Assembly: GCA_012064385.1 (NCBI GenBank)
Contig: QRDG01000060.1
Coordinates: 1,410,814 to 1,474,813, forward strand
Length of the DNA: 64,000 nucleotides
Direction: 5' to 3'
Origin: Puccinellia tenuiflora
Lineage: Eukaryota; Streptophyta; Magnoliopsida; Poales; Poaceae
Shown in pieces: positions 44,937-57,092 of this stretch (positions are counted from its first letter, which is position 1; each line of letters opens with the position of its first letter). Both the position numbers and the translations under genes were made by a program. Below the pieces are notes generated by a model. It searched no databases. It was not told the origin of the DNA and saw only the letters and a list, made by a program, of their open reading frames with translations.

Positions 44937-46262
44937 GATCATGGTTTAAACTTCTATGCTTTAAATGATGCAAATGTGTTTGTCAAAGTGTCTTTCTTTT
45001 GTGCAGGGTTGAAAAGTTCGCGGAAAATTCCAGAAAAATTAGAAAAAGAGTTTTTGAGAAGAATCAGCCACGGAGCTAGAAGACCCCGAGGGAGAGCCAC
45101 CCCAGGAGCAGGGGCGGGTCCCACCCGTGGGTGGGCCCTAGGCCGCGGCCGGGGGCCGCCCCTGCCCCTGGAGCGTCGCCTCTCGGCCCCCCTTCGCATA
45201 TAAGAAGCTTTTGACCTAAAAACGTCGAGCCCCCGATCACTTTTTCCAAAAACCTTATGGAGCTCCGCCGCCATCGCGAAACCTAAATTCGGGGTCCAGG
45301 ATCGCTGTTCCGGCACCCTGCCGGAGTGGAGATCGCCGCCATCGTCACCGCCAACACCTCTCCATCAACAATCCATGTCATCCCCCTCTATGTGTGAGTA
45401 GTTCCCTGCTGTAGGCAAGGGGATGGAAGGGATTGAATAAGATTACTCATGTAATTCGATGCCAAATTGTTAGGGCATGACGCCTAGTATCCCCTATTTG
45501 TGTTAATCATCGTTGGTACAATTAGTTATGCTTAATGCTTAACACTTTGGGCCCGGGTGCCATGATTTCAGATCTGATCACTATATGTTTCATGAATATA
45601 ATTGATGTTTGGGTCCTATCTACTAGTTGTATGCACTTGTTGTCAACCGGAACCGGAGATCCCAAGTGGCAGAAACGGAGACATCAATGGGAATGGTTGG
45701 TAACTCGAGGGTTACATGTATTCATTGTGTGTTAATGCTTTGCTCCGGTGTTCTATTAAAAGGAACACCTTAATTGTAATTTGTTCCTTAATTGGCCCGG
45801 CTGAAACCGGATGGCAGGACAAAAGATGTCGTGCAAGTTCTTATTGCAAGCACGTACGACTAAATTAGGAATACATGCCTATGATTGTTTAATACTTGAA
45901 TGCTATATTTATTTGCTTCGTGCCTAGTTATGTTTATTACATGAGCTATCTTATTCATGCAACGCCCGTCTATCCGTCCCTATGCCTACGGTATTTTTAA
46001 TCCTGTTGTTTACAATTGATATTTCTGCTGTCACCATTGCTGCCTTTATTTTTTTTACTTCTGTTACTGTTCTACTGCTGCCATCAAATTATTGTTACTA
46101 CTGATAAATTGCTTCCAGAGAGATCCTTTTCAGGTTTGGTTGAATTGACAACTCAACTGCTAAGGCTTATAAATATTTTTTGGCTCCCTTGTGTCGAATC
46201 AATAAATTAGGGTCATACTACCCGCGAAGACTATTGCGATCCCCTACACTTGTGGGTCATCA
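44937..46262 (+). mobile_element. Gypsy LTR, 5'-truncated
   Basis: It aligns well with the LTR at 57682-58592 from TGTGCAGGGTTGAAAAGTTC onward, and ends with CTTGTGGGTCATCA at 46262, a typical end of Triticeae LTRs that start TGATACGTTGC. The start itself is missing or replaced. It ends directly against LINE sequence; no PBS follows, so it is a solo or truncated LTR. Confidence 0.75.
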
Positions 46263-46503
46263 AGCGGCCAAAGTGGTATAATAAAACCAATCAAAAAACC
46301 ACCAGATCGCCCATGAGGAGTAATAACGAACCACGTGTAGTCCATGCCCCTGCTAAAAATTTCAGAATTGGAGTCGCAAAGGATGACCTCCCCGTTTCAA
46401 TTATAGCCACGAAATCAAGTTTTTGTTCCCTCACTACTTTACTAACAACTATATGCTTAGCATTATCACCAAAACCATCAGAATTGCAAGTGATGCCCTT
46501 CAT
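46263..46503 (-). pseudogene. LINE ORF2 start: AP endonuclease N terminus
   Basis: An ATG at 46503 starts MKGITCNSDGFGDNAKH, then KLDFVAIIETGRSSF, the first AP-endonuclease motifs (N in the CNSDGFGD strand; catalytic E in IIET). After a one-base shift near 46345 another frame gives GMDYTWFVITPHGRSGGF, as expected of the LINE endonuclease. Cut at 46263. Confidence 0.8.
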
Positions 46504-46529
46504 CTTTTATAATTATTGATTAAGTTTTC

Positions 46530-47159
46530 TTAGTCTTGCACTTTTCTAACCACATGTTTGGAGTAACTGTTTTTCTTTCGGCCACGTTTAGTTTTAGTTG
46601 CACTCAAAATGAGATCCGCTTGTTCTACAAAACCTTCAGGTTCATCCTCTTCTAAATCCTCACTCAAGTTTGTTGCGTTCTTAAAGCAAAAACTAGACTC
46701 ATCCTCACTACCAATCGGTGGTAAAGAACTTTTTTAGAAAATGACCTACCTTTCCCTTTCAATTTCCTTAATAACCGAAATAGAAGAAGCCGCTTGCTCC
46801 TGCGAATTCCCTAACGAAATACCCAGTCTATCCGCTCTAAGCTTAATTTCAGAATTTGAAAAGGAAAGTAATGACATTTTGGAAGTATTTGGAGTACCTA
46901 TAGGGATGTCAATGTTCTTACGAGAAGCCAGCTCCATCACCCGCTTGACACTGTGCGAATCAGCATTGGGTTGCTGCCTTAGCCGCTCACTAGACCGCAC
47001 CTCCCATTGTTGCATCCCTCCAAATTTCATGATCTCATTCTCCGATGGCCTCTTGTGAGCTGAAATGATCTCAACAATCCCATGTCCGCCCGACATTGAT
47101 TGGTTGAGCATTATGTGCCCAAATCTATCCATGCACTTGCCACCATCGGCCATCATCAT
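46530..47159 (-). pseudogene. LINE ORF1 C-terminal part
   Basis: 47159-46746 encodes MADGGKCMDRFGHIMLN..., KLRADRLGISLGNSQEQA, typical of the tail of grass LINE ORF1 proteins. A shift near 46740 leads to a second frame ending SKHVVRKVQD with a TAA at 46532-46530. That places the ORF1 stop 26 bases before the ORF2 ATG, the usual compact arrangement. Confidence 0.65.
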
Positions 47160-47166
47160 AGCTACT

Positions 47167-48122
47167 TGTCGTGTCTTGGATCACGGACACCAGGAGTAAA
47201 GGATACCCCTTTTTAGGTTCGGTATGGGGCGCGAAGGAGGTTGGGAAACGTCTTCCGCTGGGAGAATTTCATCAAGACCTCCGATCTACATACTAGCAAG
47301 CAACGCAGGGACATAGGGAGTTTACCCAGGTTCAGGCCACCCGGAGGCTAAAAGCCCTACTCCTGCATGTCTGGATTGACTGGTTTATCATGGTGTAGCT
47401 TTACAGAGGTGGTTGCGGGTGAGAACCCGGGAGATGTTGGATAGAGGTTGAAGACGAGCAGATCCTGACCCGGAGGAGATCACCTCTTGCTTCTGCTACT
47501 CTTCGTCTTGTGTGCTATCTAGCCTAGCCTCCAACTCTTTGGAAATCCGTCCCCTCCCTCCGGTGCCTTGGTCCTCCTTTTATAGGTTAAGGGGATGGTG
47601 CACCTTTGGGGGAGGAGGGGTTTTAGGCGGGAAAACCCCTTTGGGTTCTACTTATGGGGTGACGTGGCCTCTTCTTATCCAAGTATTCTTCTAAGGGGGG
47701 TTAGGTGCGGTCGCCCACCTTTTGCAGGGCGGGCGGACAAAGGCTGACACCTTTTCCGACCGTGTCCCCCCGCGGCGCCTCTGTCTTTTGGGCGCCCAGT
47801 CTTCTAGGAGCTTACAGCTGGAGCTGGCAAGCTTATCCTCTTTCCTTGTACGGAGGTTGGATCCTGGGGGTGAGCCTGGCCTCCTGTCGGGCGTCGGGGT
47901 CCCCGGGACCTCCGCGTCATCTGCCGGGTTGAGGGAGACCCCGGGAGGTCCCCAGTCCTTAGCCGTGGTCGTTGGTGTCGTCCTTGCCTGGTCATCGCGT
48001 GGCAGATGGGGGGCCCATCTGCCAGTCTTGAACCTTTGCCTTGTTCGCCTTCTTGGTGGGCCCACAGGTGGTGGACCCACTTTGACCGCATCAGGGGAAC
48101 CCCGTGTTCCACTGTTGCGACA
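47167..48122 (-). mobile_element. 3' LTR of the gypsy element
   Basis: Plus-strand ends TGTCGTGTCTTGG and GTTGCGACA give TGTCG...CGACA inverted tips; 956 bp. It matches 53192-53918 closely over its first ~710 bp. Reading frames inside (for example 47722-48126) are LTR sequence, not genes. Confidence 0.85.
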
Positions 48123-48552
48123 GTAGCCCCCGGGCATAGTCCCGACGGCCACGTCCTTCTGCTGCCGGGGCTATGACCAAAAAAGTCAAAGTGGGTCCCC
48201 GGCATCAGGTCTTGACTGTCTTGTCCCATCCGTCAGGGCCGCGCTCGTAGAGGAGCAACGCGAGCCCCCGGGTCTTCTTCGCCTTGGCGAACATTGCGAT
48301 CCGCGCGGATCGCCAACGCCAGTGTTGAATCCAACGGGAGGAAGAATGCCGAATGGAACGTCTCCTCGATCCCCGCACGGGCTGGAGTGGTGGGGCCTCG
48401 ACGTGATGCGTGGGATGCCTTATAAGCCATGGCTCGTGGGAACTGTAGCCGTTACTTCTCGCCAATGGCAGAAATCCCAAATCACCGCCCAATCGCTCTT
48501 CGTCTTCTTCCTTCTCGCTGCACACTATGAGCTTCTCCCTCTTCCCCCGCCC

Positions 48553-51500
48553 ATGGCGCCCAAGCAGGAGAAAAGAGCAGTGAGGAAAGTGAAGCAATCC
48601 ACCGGGAAGAAGAAAGCTGTGGCGGGCCCTGCCCGGTCCTCTCCTCTTCCCCCGCCGAGGGAAACTCAAGCCTTGTTCTCTCCGAGCATGTTCGCGAGCG
48701 AGGAGGGGATTGCTCGCATCCGCGGCATGCTTGCTGCGGAATTCAATGGGGGCGACGAGCTGAAGATCCGCCCGGACGCAAGCCCCCAGCAAGACGGCGA
48801 AGTGGTGACCTTCCATGACTTCTCTGTGGTGGGATTGCTCCCTCCTTTTTCTGATTTCTTCATGGCGGTCCTGGAGGCGTTCGGGCAGCATATGCTCCAT
48901 CTGCACCCGAACGCGGTGCTGATCTTGGCGACCTTCGCGTATGCTTGTGAAGTGTTCGTCGGCGTGATGCCCTCCGTGGCATTCTTACGTCATTTCTTCT
49001 ATCCTGGCGTAGAGAAAGAGGGCTGGCTGGGGGGTGGAGTCATGTTCTGCTTCTGCCTAAACGTCAAGCAGGCCTAACCCGAAATGGTGGTGAAGTCCAA
49101 GTGGGATGAGTGGAGGAATGGCTGGTTCCTCGTCGTCGTGCCGGAGGCCCTCCAGCATCTTCAGGAGCCGACGGAGTACCCAGTGAGCCACGAGCTCTGG
49201 AGGAGCCCGAGCTAGCAGGATGTGTATCTCTCGGCGGCGGTGTCCTGCTTCAAGCTTCTGCGGGAGCAAGGAGTTTCCGGAGCCGCCATCATTGTGCACG
49301 CCTTGCGCAACCGCCTAGCTCCCTTGCAGAAAAGGCCTCACCCCGCCTGGAGCTTCCAGGGTCCCCAAGAACCCTCCCACTTGCGGAACACCAATATGGA
49401 CGACGCCGCCCTCTTCATGGTCATGAAGGTGATCTTCCCTCCCACCGTGCATTACGAGTTGCCAGAGGGAGTCCGGCCCTTGTGCGAGGACCCGGAGAGG
49501 AAAAAGGTCCTGGCAACAATGCCGGAGTGCAACGCCCTTGGAATCGAGGGCCGAACCGACGCCGAGCCCCAGGCCACCAGAGCTAAGACCCGCAAGGTCA
49601 AGGCTCCCTCTAGCTCTGGCGAGGACGAAGAGACCTCTGAGTCCGAAGAGGAGAGCGTGGAGAGCTCCGAGGAGGAGTCTGCCCACGCCAACAAGGACGA
49701 CGACGACAGCGGCGCCGAGGGGTCCGGGGTGATGATGACGATGCCGGCGAAGACGTCGGCGACGAGGAAGACGACGACGAAGAAGAGGAGGCGGGGGAGA
49801 GGCTTCTTCCCCGCGTCCTGCCGCGGGATCCGCCGCGGTCTCGAACCCAGAGGCGAGCCCCCGGGCGCCGCCCGTGTGCGTGGTCGGTGAAGAGGGCGGC
49901 CCCGTGGACATGGAGGTCGACGCCGATGCCTTTGTCCTGGCATCGCGATGCGAGGAGTCGCCCCAGCGCCAGCCATTGGTTCCGAAGCCCTCCTTTGCTG
50001 CCAGCATGATGCCCTTGAGCCCCCATGGTTCTTCCGCCGGGTCCGCAGACATTCCCGAGTCGCTAGGCTGCAAGCGCCCCCGCGGGTAAGTCTGCATCTT
50101 GCTTGTCTTTGTCGTGAATGTTCCCTTTGATCTTGCGTGTTGCGCTCCAAAGAAGATGACCAAATGTTGTTGCAGGGGTCAAGCTAAGACGGGAAATGCG
50201 GGGACCCCGGAGGACGCACCCGGGACGCCTCTTGCCCCCACTAAGACGGGAAATGCAGGGACGCCGGAAGCTGCAGGTAAATCTTACCCCGCCGGGCAAG
50301 CTTCACCTTCTTCCGCCCGCTTGTCTGACATCGTCTCTTGTTGATCCAAATACTTTGGTTGTTGGCGGGTCCCCAATGGGCAACCAGTCCATAGCGACTC
50401 TGGACCATGAGGTGTCCAGGGCCGCACCTGAGGTGACAACGACCGCGTGCCCGGGAGGTGGGAGTGCTTCGGCGCCTTCTGGTGGTCCAGCCGAGGCCGA
50501 AAAATCGAACTGCCCGGGTACCCCGGACATTTGAGCTGCTCGTTCATGACCGGGGAGGAGCTGAAGGCTTTCACGAGTTCTCGACGTGCTCCGGGGCGAG
50601 TGCCGAGATTGTCGCGCTGGCGCTAATCAAGGCGGATTTCTCCGCGAAGTGCGGCTGGGGAACTGGTGCTTCTGGGGGCCAGCAAGGGGCAGCCCCAGAG
50701 ATCATGATCAGCGGGCCGAACACCAAGGAAGCCATGCTCCTGGGAGTAGGCCAACTGGTCCAGGAGATCGACGCCAAGGAGGATGCGCTGGCGCACGCCA
50801 GCTCCTGCGCCGAGGAGGTGATTCAGAAAGGGTCGGCGGAGCTGACCCGCCAGTGGGGCTTGCTCTCGGTTATGTGGAAAGGCCTCGAGCAGAAGAACAA
50901 ACACTGGAAGGCTGATTGCGAAAACCGTGAGTGCGACGTCGCACAACGGTAGCAGCAGCTGGCAACCCGAGAAGCCGAGCTGACAAGAAAGGCCGAGGCC
51001 CTGGACCTCCAGAAACAAGAGCTGGAAGGCGAAGTCGAGCGACGCCTCGTAGAGGTGGAGAAAAACCACCAGGAGGTGCTCGACGAGAAGGTCAAAGTCA
51101 TCAAGGACCTACAGCTGAAGGAGACGGAGGCCCAGAAGACCATCGAGGATGCCGATAAGAGATTTCTTGCGGAACAGGAGACTGCCCGCGCCTTGCAGGA
51201 GTGAGCCAAGCTAGATGGCCAGAATGTGGCCGGGTTGGAGGAGTCCCTAAAGCTGAAGGAGGAGGAGCTGTCATCGCTGAAGGCCAGGCACCTCAAGCTG
51301 GAGAAGGATTGCTCCCGGGTGTCCTCCGAGCTGACGGAATTCCGCCGCTGGGCGGAGGAGGGGTTCAAGGGCGTCGCCGCCGCCAGCGCGGACATCGTGA
51401 TGCGGGTGCTTCAACTGGATCGAAATGCCGAACTCTCTGGGCTGGCCCCAGACTGTCAAAGCTTCCCGGACGTGGCAGAGTTCCTCGCGAAGACGACCGC

Positions 51501-51702
51501 CTCCATCAGGTCCATCAAGAACAAGACCGTTTGCCGGCTCCTCAACGACCGAAACGGAGCCAGTCTTGAGACGGCGGCGCGCGTGATGGCATCGTTCCGG
51601 GAGGCCAACCCGAACGCCGTCATGCCCAACTTCGTGGACGCCAAGCCTTCCGGAACCTCGCTCCAGGTCGTGGATGCTCCCGCGACCGCGCTGGCTGCAT
51701 AG
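48553..51702 (+). pseudogene. Antisense ORF, 'putative gypsy type transposon' family
   Basis: From the ATG at 48553: a basic Lys-rich start, then LPPFSDFFMAVLEAFGQHML and HPNAVLILATFAYACEVFVG, the conserved core of the grass plant-transposon domain often called Transposase_28. In-frame stops occur at 49075-49077 and 49213. The frame then continues to about 49890 with an acidic SGEDEETSESEEES region and a basic KKRRRGRG region. Further pieces follow in shifted frames: 49874-50089, a possible GT-AG intron (50088 to about 50175), 50458-50952 and 51226-51702, with long heptad-rich helices and an end AVMPNFVDAKPSGTS. It runs opposite to gag. Known relatives occur in several gypsy families; function is not established. 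This copy is not intact. Confidence 0.7.
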
Positions 51703-52029
51703 ATGTTCCCCCGTCCTCGCCCTTAAACTTCCTACACATCATTCGAGCACCTTGTGCCCCAAATGTAATAAACATGGCGTCAGACTTCGCACTTTGTCAA
51801 AACTTATGGTGTAATGCCTAGGGAACTTTGTGCTACTCTACTTCGCGGGTGTTTTTGCTTTATCATGTTTTCCTTTCTCCACATGAGAGATCCTTCAGGG
51901 ATGTAAGCTTACCCATGAGGCCCTGACTGATCACGAATGCCCTCACGAGCCCTACCGATTCCTAGAAGGTCGCTCACCCTCTCGGCACGCACTCCTCCCG
52001 GGCAGTATCAGGTCTCTCACCGCTTCATA

Positions 52030-52937
52030 CCCTCGGAAGAGTCGACCCCCTGGAGTGCTCATTCGACGGACAAGACACGTTCTCGGTTTCGTGCATAGTT
52101 TTATACCAGAGAAATAGATAGCAAAGCATGACATGGATTCTGATCAAGGATAGCTTATCTTTTTTGCTCATGGGGAGTTTCGGGTGACAACTTGATTCTT
52201 CTGGGTACATCTCAGGGCGTCGCGGGTACTTCGTGCGTGCCGTGCATCTGGCTTCAGCATACCTTGCGGGGCAGAAGGGTAGCAGCTTCCTTGGCCCGTG
52301 CGCATCGGTCGGCCATCTACCACAAGTCCTCCAGGGTGTCCACTGCACGGACGCTCAGCTTTTCATGCATCATCAGGTTGCGGACATTGGCGTGGAAGAC
52401 AGCGATGACGGAGATCTCTTGCTGGTGAGCCGGGGGAATGCAGTTGATGACGCCCCGGAACCTCCAGATGTTGTGACGCAGTGTTTCTTTGGGTCCTTGC
52501 TCAAGACGGTAGAGGTCAAGGACGGTCGCCGGGTTCGGCGCGGGGCAGGTCCTGGAATGCTGGCCGGCTTGGCCTTCCATTTCCTCGCGGGTGCGACGCC
52601 TAGGGTTGGAGCCTTGGCCGGTGGCCTCGCGAGTTGGATCCATGGGCCTCTTGCCATGGGGATCCTCTTGTCGTTCCTCCTCTGGGGGTGCTGGCGCAGG
52701 GATGACGGCAGCGCAGGTGTTGGTCGGGGTAGAACTCGCGGGAGCGTGGCAGGGGTGAGCATAGTCCAGTAGGTTTTCCAAGCTTGCGATCCATGCCCTC
52801 GCACGGGGATCGCTCTTGCACTGCTCTGGCGGGAAGGAGAGAAGAACTCGGGCCGTTCCCAGTGCCTCTTCCAGGCCCTAGCTTTTCCGAGTCGACTGCT
52901 GCGACGGCTCACCACGGACCTCCTGAGTTCCTGACAT
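52030..52937 (-). pseudogene. Gypsy gag relic
   Basis: An ATG at 52937 begins MSGTQEVRGEPSQQSTRKS, followed by an in-frame TAG, then ARAWIASLENLLDYAHPC and the gag core EQGPKETLRHNIWRFRGVIN, followed by VRAVDTLEDLWQMADRC. The core matches the Retrotrans_gag fold region (DLxRLEQGPxETLRxYIxRF). It ends without a zinc knuckle or protease. Confidence 0.75.
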
Positions 52938-53170
52938 GGTCTTCGCTTGACGAAGATGCGCCCATTCACCCAGCCTTCAAGGACCAGCTACTCCGGTTGG
53001 AATAGAAGAAGAGCTCAGGGCAGATCTTGCCGCGACCGATGAGCTTGACGTTGAACTTAGTGATGAGGCCAACGCACACCTTGTCGATGAACCTGGCGAC
53101 GTGGTCAATGCGGACCTTGATCGAGATCTAGAAGATCTTGAAGTCGATGGAGGCGGATCCAGTGCTTGCG

Positions 53171-53190
53171 CCCCCTACCTGGCGCGCCAG
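53171..53190 (-). other. Primer-binding site of gypsy element
   Basis: The minus strand reads CTGGCGCGCCAGGTAGGGGG directly inside the 5' LTR. This PBS is common in grass gypsy elements of the type with antisense ORFs and sets the element orientation as minus. The exact tRNA primer is not assigned. Confidence 0.75.
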
Positions 53191-53191
53191 A

Positions 53192-53918
53192 TGTCGTGTC
53201 TTGGATTACGAACACTGGGAGTAAAGGATAGCCCCTTTTTAGGTTCGGTATGGGGCGCGAAGGAGGCTGGGAAACGTCTTCCGCCGGGAGAACTTCGTCA
53301 AGACCTCCGATCTATGTACTAGCAAGCAACGTAGGGACACAGGGATTTTACCCAGGTTCAGGCCGCCCGGAGGCTAAAAGCCCTACTCCTGCATGTCTGG
53401 ATTGAGTGGTTTATCATGGTGTAGCTTTACAGAGATGGTTGCGGGTGAGAACCCGAGAGGTGTTGGCTAGAGGTTGAAGACGAGCAGATCCTGACTCGGA
53501 GGAGATCACCTCTCGCTTCTGCTACTATTCATCTTGTGCGCTACCTAGCCTAGCCTCCGACTCTCTGGAAATCTATCCCCTCTCTCTAGTGCCTTGGTCC
53601 TAGCTACTTTAATAGGCTAAGGGGATCCCACAGGTGCACCTTTGGGGGAGGAGGGGTTTTAGGCGGGAAAACCCCTCCGGGTTCTACTTATGGGGTGACG
53701 TGGCCTCTTCTCGCCAAAGTATTCTTCTGAGAGGGGTTAGGTACGGTCGCCCACCTTTTGCACGGCGGGCGGACAAAGGCTGACACTTTTTCCGACCGTG
53801 TCCCCCCGTGGCGCCTCCGTCTTCTTGGAGCCCAAGTCTTCTAGAAGCTTCCAGCCGGAGCTGGCAAGCTTATCCTCTTTCCTTGTACGGAGGTTGGATC
53901 CCGGGGGTGAGCCTGACC
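53192..53918 (-). mobile_element. 5' LTR of gypsy element, truncated
   Basis: Matches 47167-47877 with many scattered differences and a few small indels, then similarity stops at GGTGAGCCTG. About 245 bp of the outer LTR (U3 side) is missing, so the target duplication cannot be tested. Confidence 0.8.
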
Positions 53919-55279
53919 CCATCGCCACATCAAGGTCAGAAGCACTAACAGCCATAGTCAAGGCAGCGAAAGTGCAAAGATTTTCTGTCGCGGCGGGCAC
54001 CTTAACCACAGTATTCTCTGCGAAGGCAGAGGAAATGCTCGTTTTCTCTGCCACGGCAGATCACAACAACAGCTTTCTCTGCCGCGACTGAGAAAAAGCT
54101 CGTTTTCCCTGCCGCGCCACACCCCATCACAGCAGCTTAAGAAGAATTGTCCGAACGCATCTCGGACTCGATCCGCATCTCCTGCCGTGATGTCCCCATC
54201 GAACCACCATGACACGGGGTCCATTCATGTTGTCTCCATTCAGCTAGGCTTGCCGCTGAAAACGGCGCAGGTGGCATCGTTGTCTCCATTCGTGTTGCTC
54301 GACAGCTTGACTGTGTCACAGCAACCATCAGCTGCTTGGAAGAGTTGCATATATGATAACCAGTCACAAGCCGCACTTAAAGTTATATATGAGAAATCAC
54401 ATTCTTCTACTAGATAAGTTTAGTTAGCGTCAGTGCAAAGCAATCTCCATGCGTATTGACTGTTACTAAAACTGCCGAGTGTGTAAATAAACTCATGTCG
54501 TCATGGAGGCGAAGGGGCCGGTAGTTTATGGGGACATAGTTGGCACTAAATTAAGACAACAAAAGACAAGGCATGCAAGCTAAATTCTAATGGTAATATC
54601 CATCTGCCTACATTTTTTTCCCAATCTGCATACATATATACATTGGTGAAGAGATATGGAGGATCAGAGTAGCCGGTAAGTGTGAGGATACAGATAATTA
54701 CGGCCTGCAGATGGGAAAGCCGCATCATCCTTAATAACTGAATATGCATTGTTCTCATCCCGGCAAACATTGATAGTGCAGGGTGTAGCCTGCAGGCACG
54801 ATTAGTGCGATTTCAGATCCCTGCAAGTGCAACAACGATGGCCGAGGAATCACTTGCCGAACAATGGCCAAAGCTAGATAGAGAGAGCGCCTCTATTGGA
54901 GAGACGTACAGGTTACCCGTAAACGAGGAAAGATTCGTACCGGTATCGTATCGCAGCCGGACTCAGAGAACTAAGCTGCGAGACGTCGCAGTGAGGAAGT
55001 AAACCCTAGCCGCCGCTAGATTATCGTAGTCCGTAGAGTACTATTCTTTGCTGTTCCCAACCGTACGCTCCACATTTACATCATACGCGGCAGTATATTA
55101 GGAAAAAAATACAGAGGCAAACACGGAAACCTACCCACAGCTAGATTTAGATTACAATACGTTTAACAATCCGAACCTTATTGGGATAAGTACACGTAAA
55201 CCAAGTCTTTATTGTTGCACGCCAATAAAACCGGATCGGAGCGAGATAATTGATCCCCAAGATCTCGCGTCTATTAAGG
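53919..55279. other. Intergenic, no recognised gene
   Basis: 53940-54110 holds three or four copies of (C/T)TCTCTGCC(A/G)CG and related words (for example near 54027, 54045, 54077, 54103), a small degenerate repeat. The rest is ordinary intergenic DNA. A 65-codon frame at 54805-55002 and an AAACCCTAGCCGCCGC phrase at 55001 look like an eroded gene 5' region but are not assigned. Confidence 0.4.
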
Positions 55280-55379
55280 CTCGTCACAAGGAACCGGTGC
55301 GTGCTCATCGCGCAAGCCGATCTCGACGGCAAGGTCACCACCGCTCGGCCCGGCTCGGAGGAGAGGGGACAGCGATGCC

Positions 55380-56607
55380 GTGCCTACCGTATACCTGCCG
55401 CACGAGCTGCTGGCGACACAGATCCTTCTCCGTCTTCCTCCCAAATCGTTGCTCCGGTTCACATGTGTTTGCAAGGCATGGCGCGACGTCAGCGCCGACG
55501 ATTCCTTCCGCCGCGCACACCTCCGCCTCCAGAACATGTCCTTGCTCATCGTCCCGCAAATCGAGAGCAACAACGATGGCCAGCCCTTTAATTGGAGCAT
55601 TGAGGTGAAATCCGCGGGCTTGTACAGGTGGGAGGAGAGCCACAGGGACGGCACCACGCTCGTTCACGCCATGTTGGACTCCTTCCCATTCAACGAGGTG
55701 GAGCACGACCTCTCACACTGTGACGGCCTGATCCTGCTGCCCGCCGACGCCAAGGTAAGCGTCATCAACCCGGCCACACGCCGCGTCCTCACGCTTCCAT
55801 GGAGCCCCCACATCTTGAAGCCGCGTGGTGGCCTCCCCGAGGGATTCAAAGGCCATCAGGCGTTCGGCCTCGGCCACGGCCACGACCCATGCTCTAGCAC
55901 CTACAAGGTTGCTCGCTTCTTCTACAACTCCCTCGAGTGCACATCTGCGGCGGCGGTCGGTTATACCTACACTATTGGGATGGAGGTGTACACCTTGGGA
56001 GTGGCGGATCAGCACTGGCGTGAGACCTCGACGCCACCGCCGTACCCTGCCATGCTAGGCCGAACAGCAACCTTCTTCAAGGGATCCTTGTTGTGGACCA
56101 TCGACGAGTTCGTGCTCGGAAACGCAACAGTTGCCCCAGGTTTCATTCGTTTCAGCTTGGAGGATGAGCCATTCAGCGTCACGCCACCTCCTCCTTGCCG
56201 CCACAGGATCCGCTATGGCTCGTCCAGCTTGGCTGACCTAGGCGGCGAACTGTGCTGATGTGTGGCCCAGTTAGGGACCAACACCGACTCGTTGGAGATA
56301 TGGATGTGCCACGACCTAGAACGATCGATGGGATCGGCGTCACTTCATTGTCGGGATAGATCTTTCTCCCAGCCACAGATTTTTTCGCCCGATGATTGCG
56401 TATGGTGATGCAATAGTGCTCCATGCACTAAGCTGTTGTCTCCTTCGTTGTGATCGTGATACTCAACAACTTAGTCTCGAGGATCATGTCTCCATCGACA
56501 ATCTGAGGTATCACCACCCCGACACGGGCACCCTTGTTAAGTATGGAAGGAAAAATGGGTACAAATTCATCGTACTACCCTACATTCCAAGCCTCGTTTC
56601 AATCTAG
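55380..56607 (+). pseudogene. F-box protein gene, disrupted
   Basis: F-box proteins recruit substrates to SCF ubiquitin ligases through SKP1. The frame encodes LPHELLATQILLRLPPKSLL and RFTCVCKAWRDVSADDSF, a clear F-box, then FBA-type segments (HCDGLILLPAD, SVINPATRRVLTLPWSP, YKVARFFYNS). The only nearby ATG (55375) is in another frame; in the F-box frame no ATG precedes the domain back to a stop at 55275. A TGA at 56256-56258 ends the frame after GGELC, but the following codons still read TNTDSLEIWMCHDLERS. A shift near 56315 then gives RWDRRHFIVGIDLSPSHRFF and a C terminus ending VLPYIPSLVSI at 56605. Three lesions make this a pseudogene unless they are sequencing errors. Confidence 0.8.
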
Positions 56608-57092
56608 AGTTTTTATCCTTTCTAGAGAAGATGTTTCTGGTCTATAGTTGATATATAAAAGAAAAGTTACATTTACTGCACTCTCCTTTCCAAATGTAAT
56701 CTGATACATATTCACTACGAACATATATTTCACGGTGTACCTATTGTTGTATTGTTACCAGTTTTGTATTATAGATGTTTTTTTTAAAACTTGGTCAAAG
56801 TATGAAAACTTCAACATAGAAACAAAACAAATAGCGATTACATTTTGTATTGGAAATGTGTGTTGTTATCTGAGATCTGCGTCAGTGCTAGCAGCGTTGC
56901 TCCTAGTGCGAAAATTGCCCTATGACCGCTCGGGTAGATAGTGTGCAGTGATGACTTTATACAACAACCACTTTATCATCTATATAAGACCAAGTGTCAC
57001 TCTCATCAGTGAGAGCTAGGCCTTAGTGGAGAAGAATGAAATCCGTGTTTCAACCGAATGCCCCATCTAAATGGCGAAGAAAAAAAATACCA
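56608..57092. other. 3' flank of F-box relic, no gene
   Basis: AT-rich flank; no further gene or repeat recognised before the CACTA end at 57093. Confidence 0.45.

Larger units (their letters stand above)
46263..47166 (-). mobile_element. LINE (L1-type) fragment
   Basis: On the minus strand the end of ORF1 is followed by the start of ORF2 with its endonuclease. Both sides are cut: on the left by the gypsy LTR at 46262, on the right by the gypsy LTR at 47167. No poly-A end or target duplication is available. Confidence 0.8.
47167..53918 (-). mobile_element. Non-autonomous Ty3/gypsy element with antisense ORF
   Basis: Oriented on the minus strand: 5' LTR 53192-53918 (truncated on its outer side), PBS 53190-53171, gag relic 52937-52030, no protease, RT, RNase H or integrase, then a long reading frame on the opposite strand, a PPT-like GGGGGCTAC and the 3' LTR 48122-47167. 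The combination of gag, a TGGCGCGCC-type PBS and an antisense reading frame next to the 3' LTR fits the Tat/Retand-like branch of grass gypsy elements. Pol is entirely absent. Confidence 0.8.

Noticed and set aside
47722..48229. Overlapping long frames on both strands
   Set aside because: They lie within the LTR at 47167-48122 or across its border, and no frame is maintained in the other LTR copy at 53192-53918.
48205..48906. 233-codon minus-strand frame opposite the antisense ORF
   Set aside because: It is a GC-rich shadow of the Transposase_28-type frame on the plus strand, which has family motifs.
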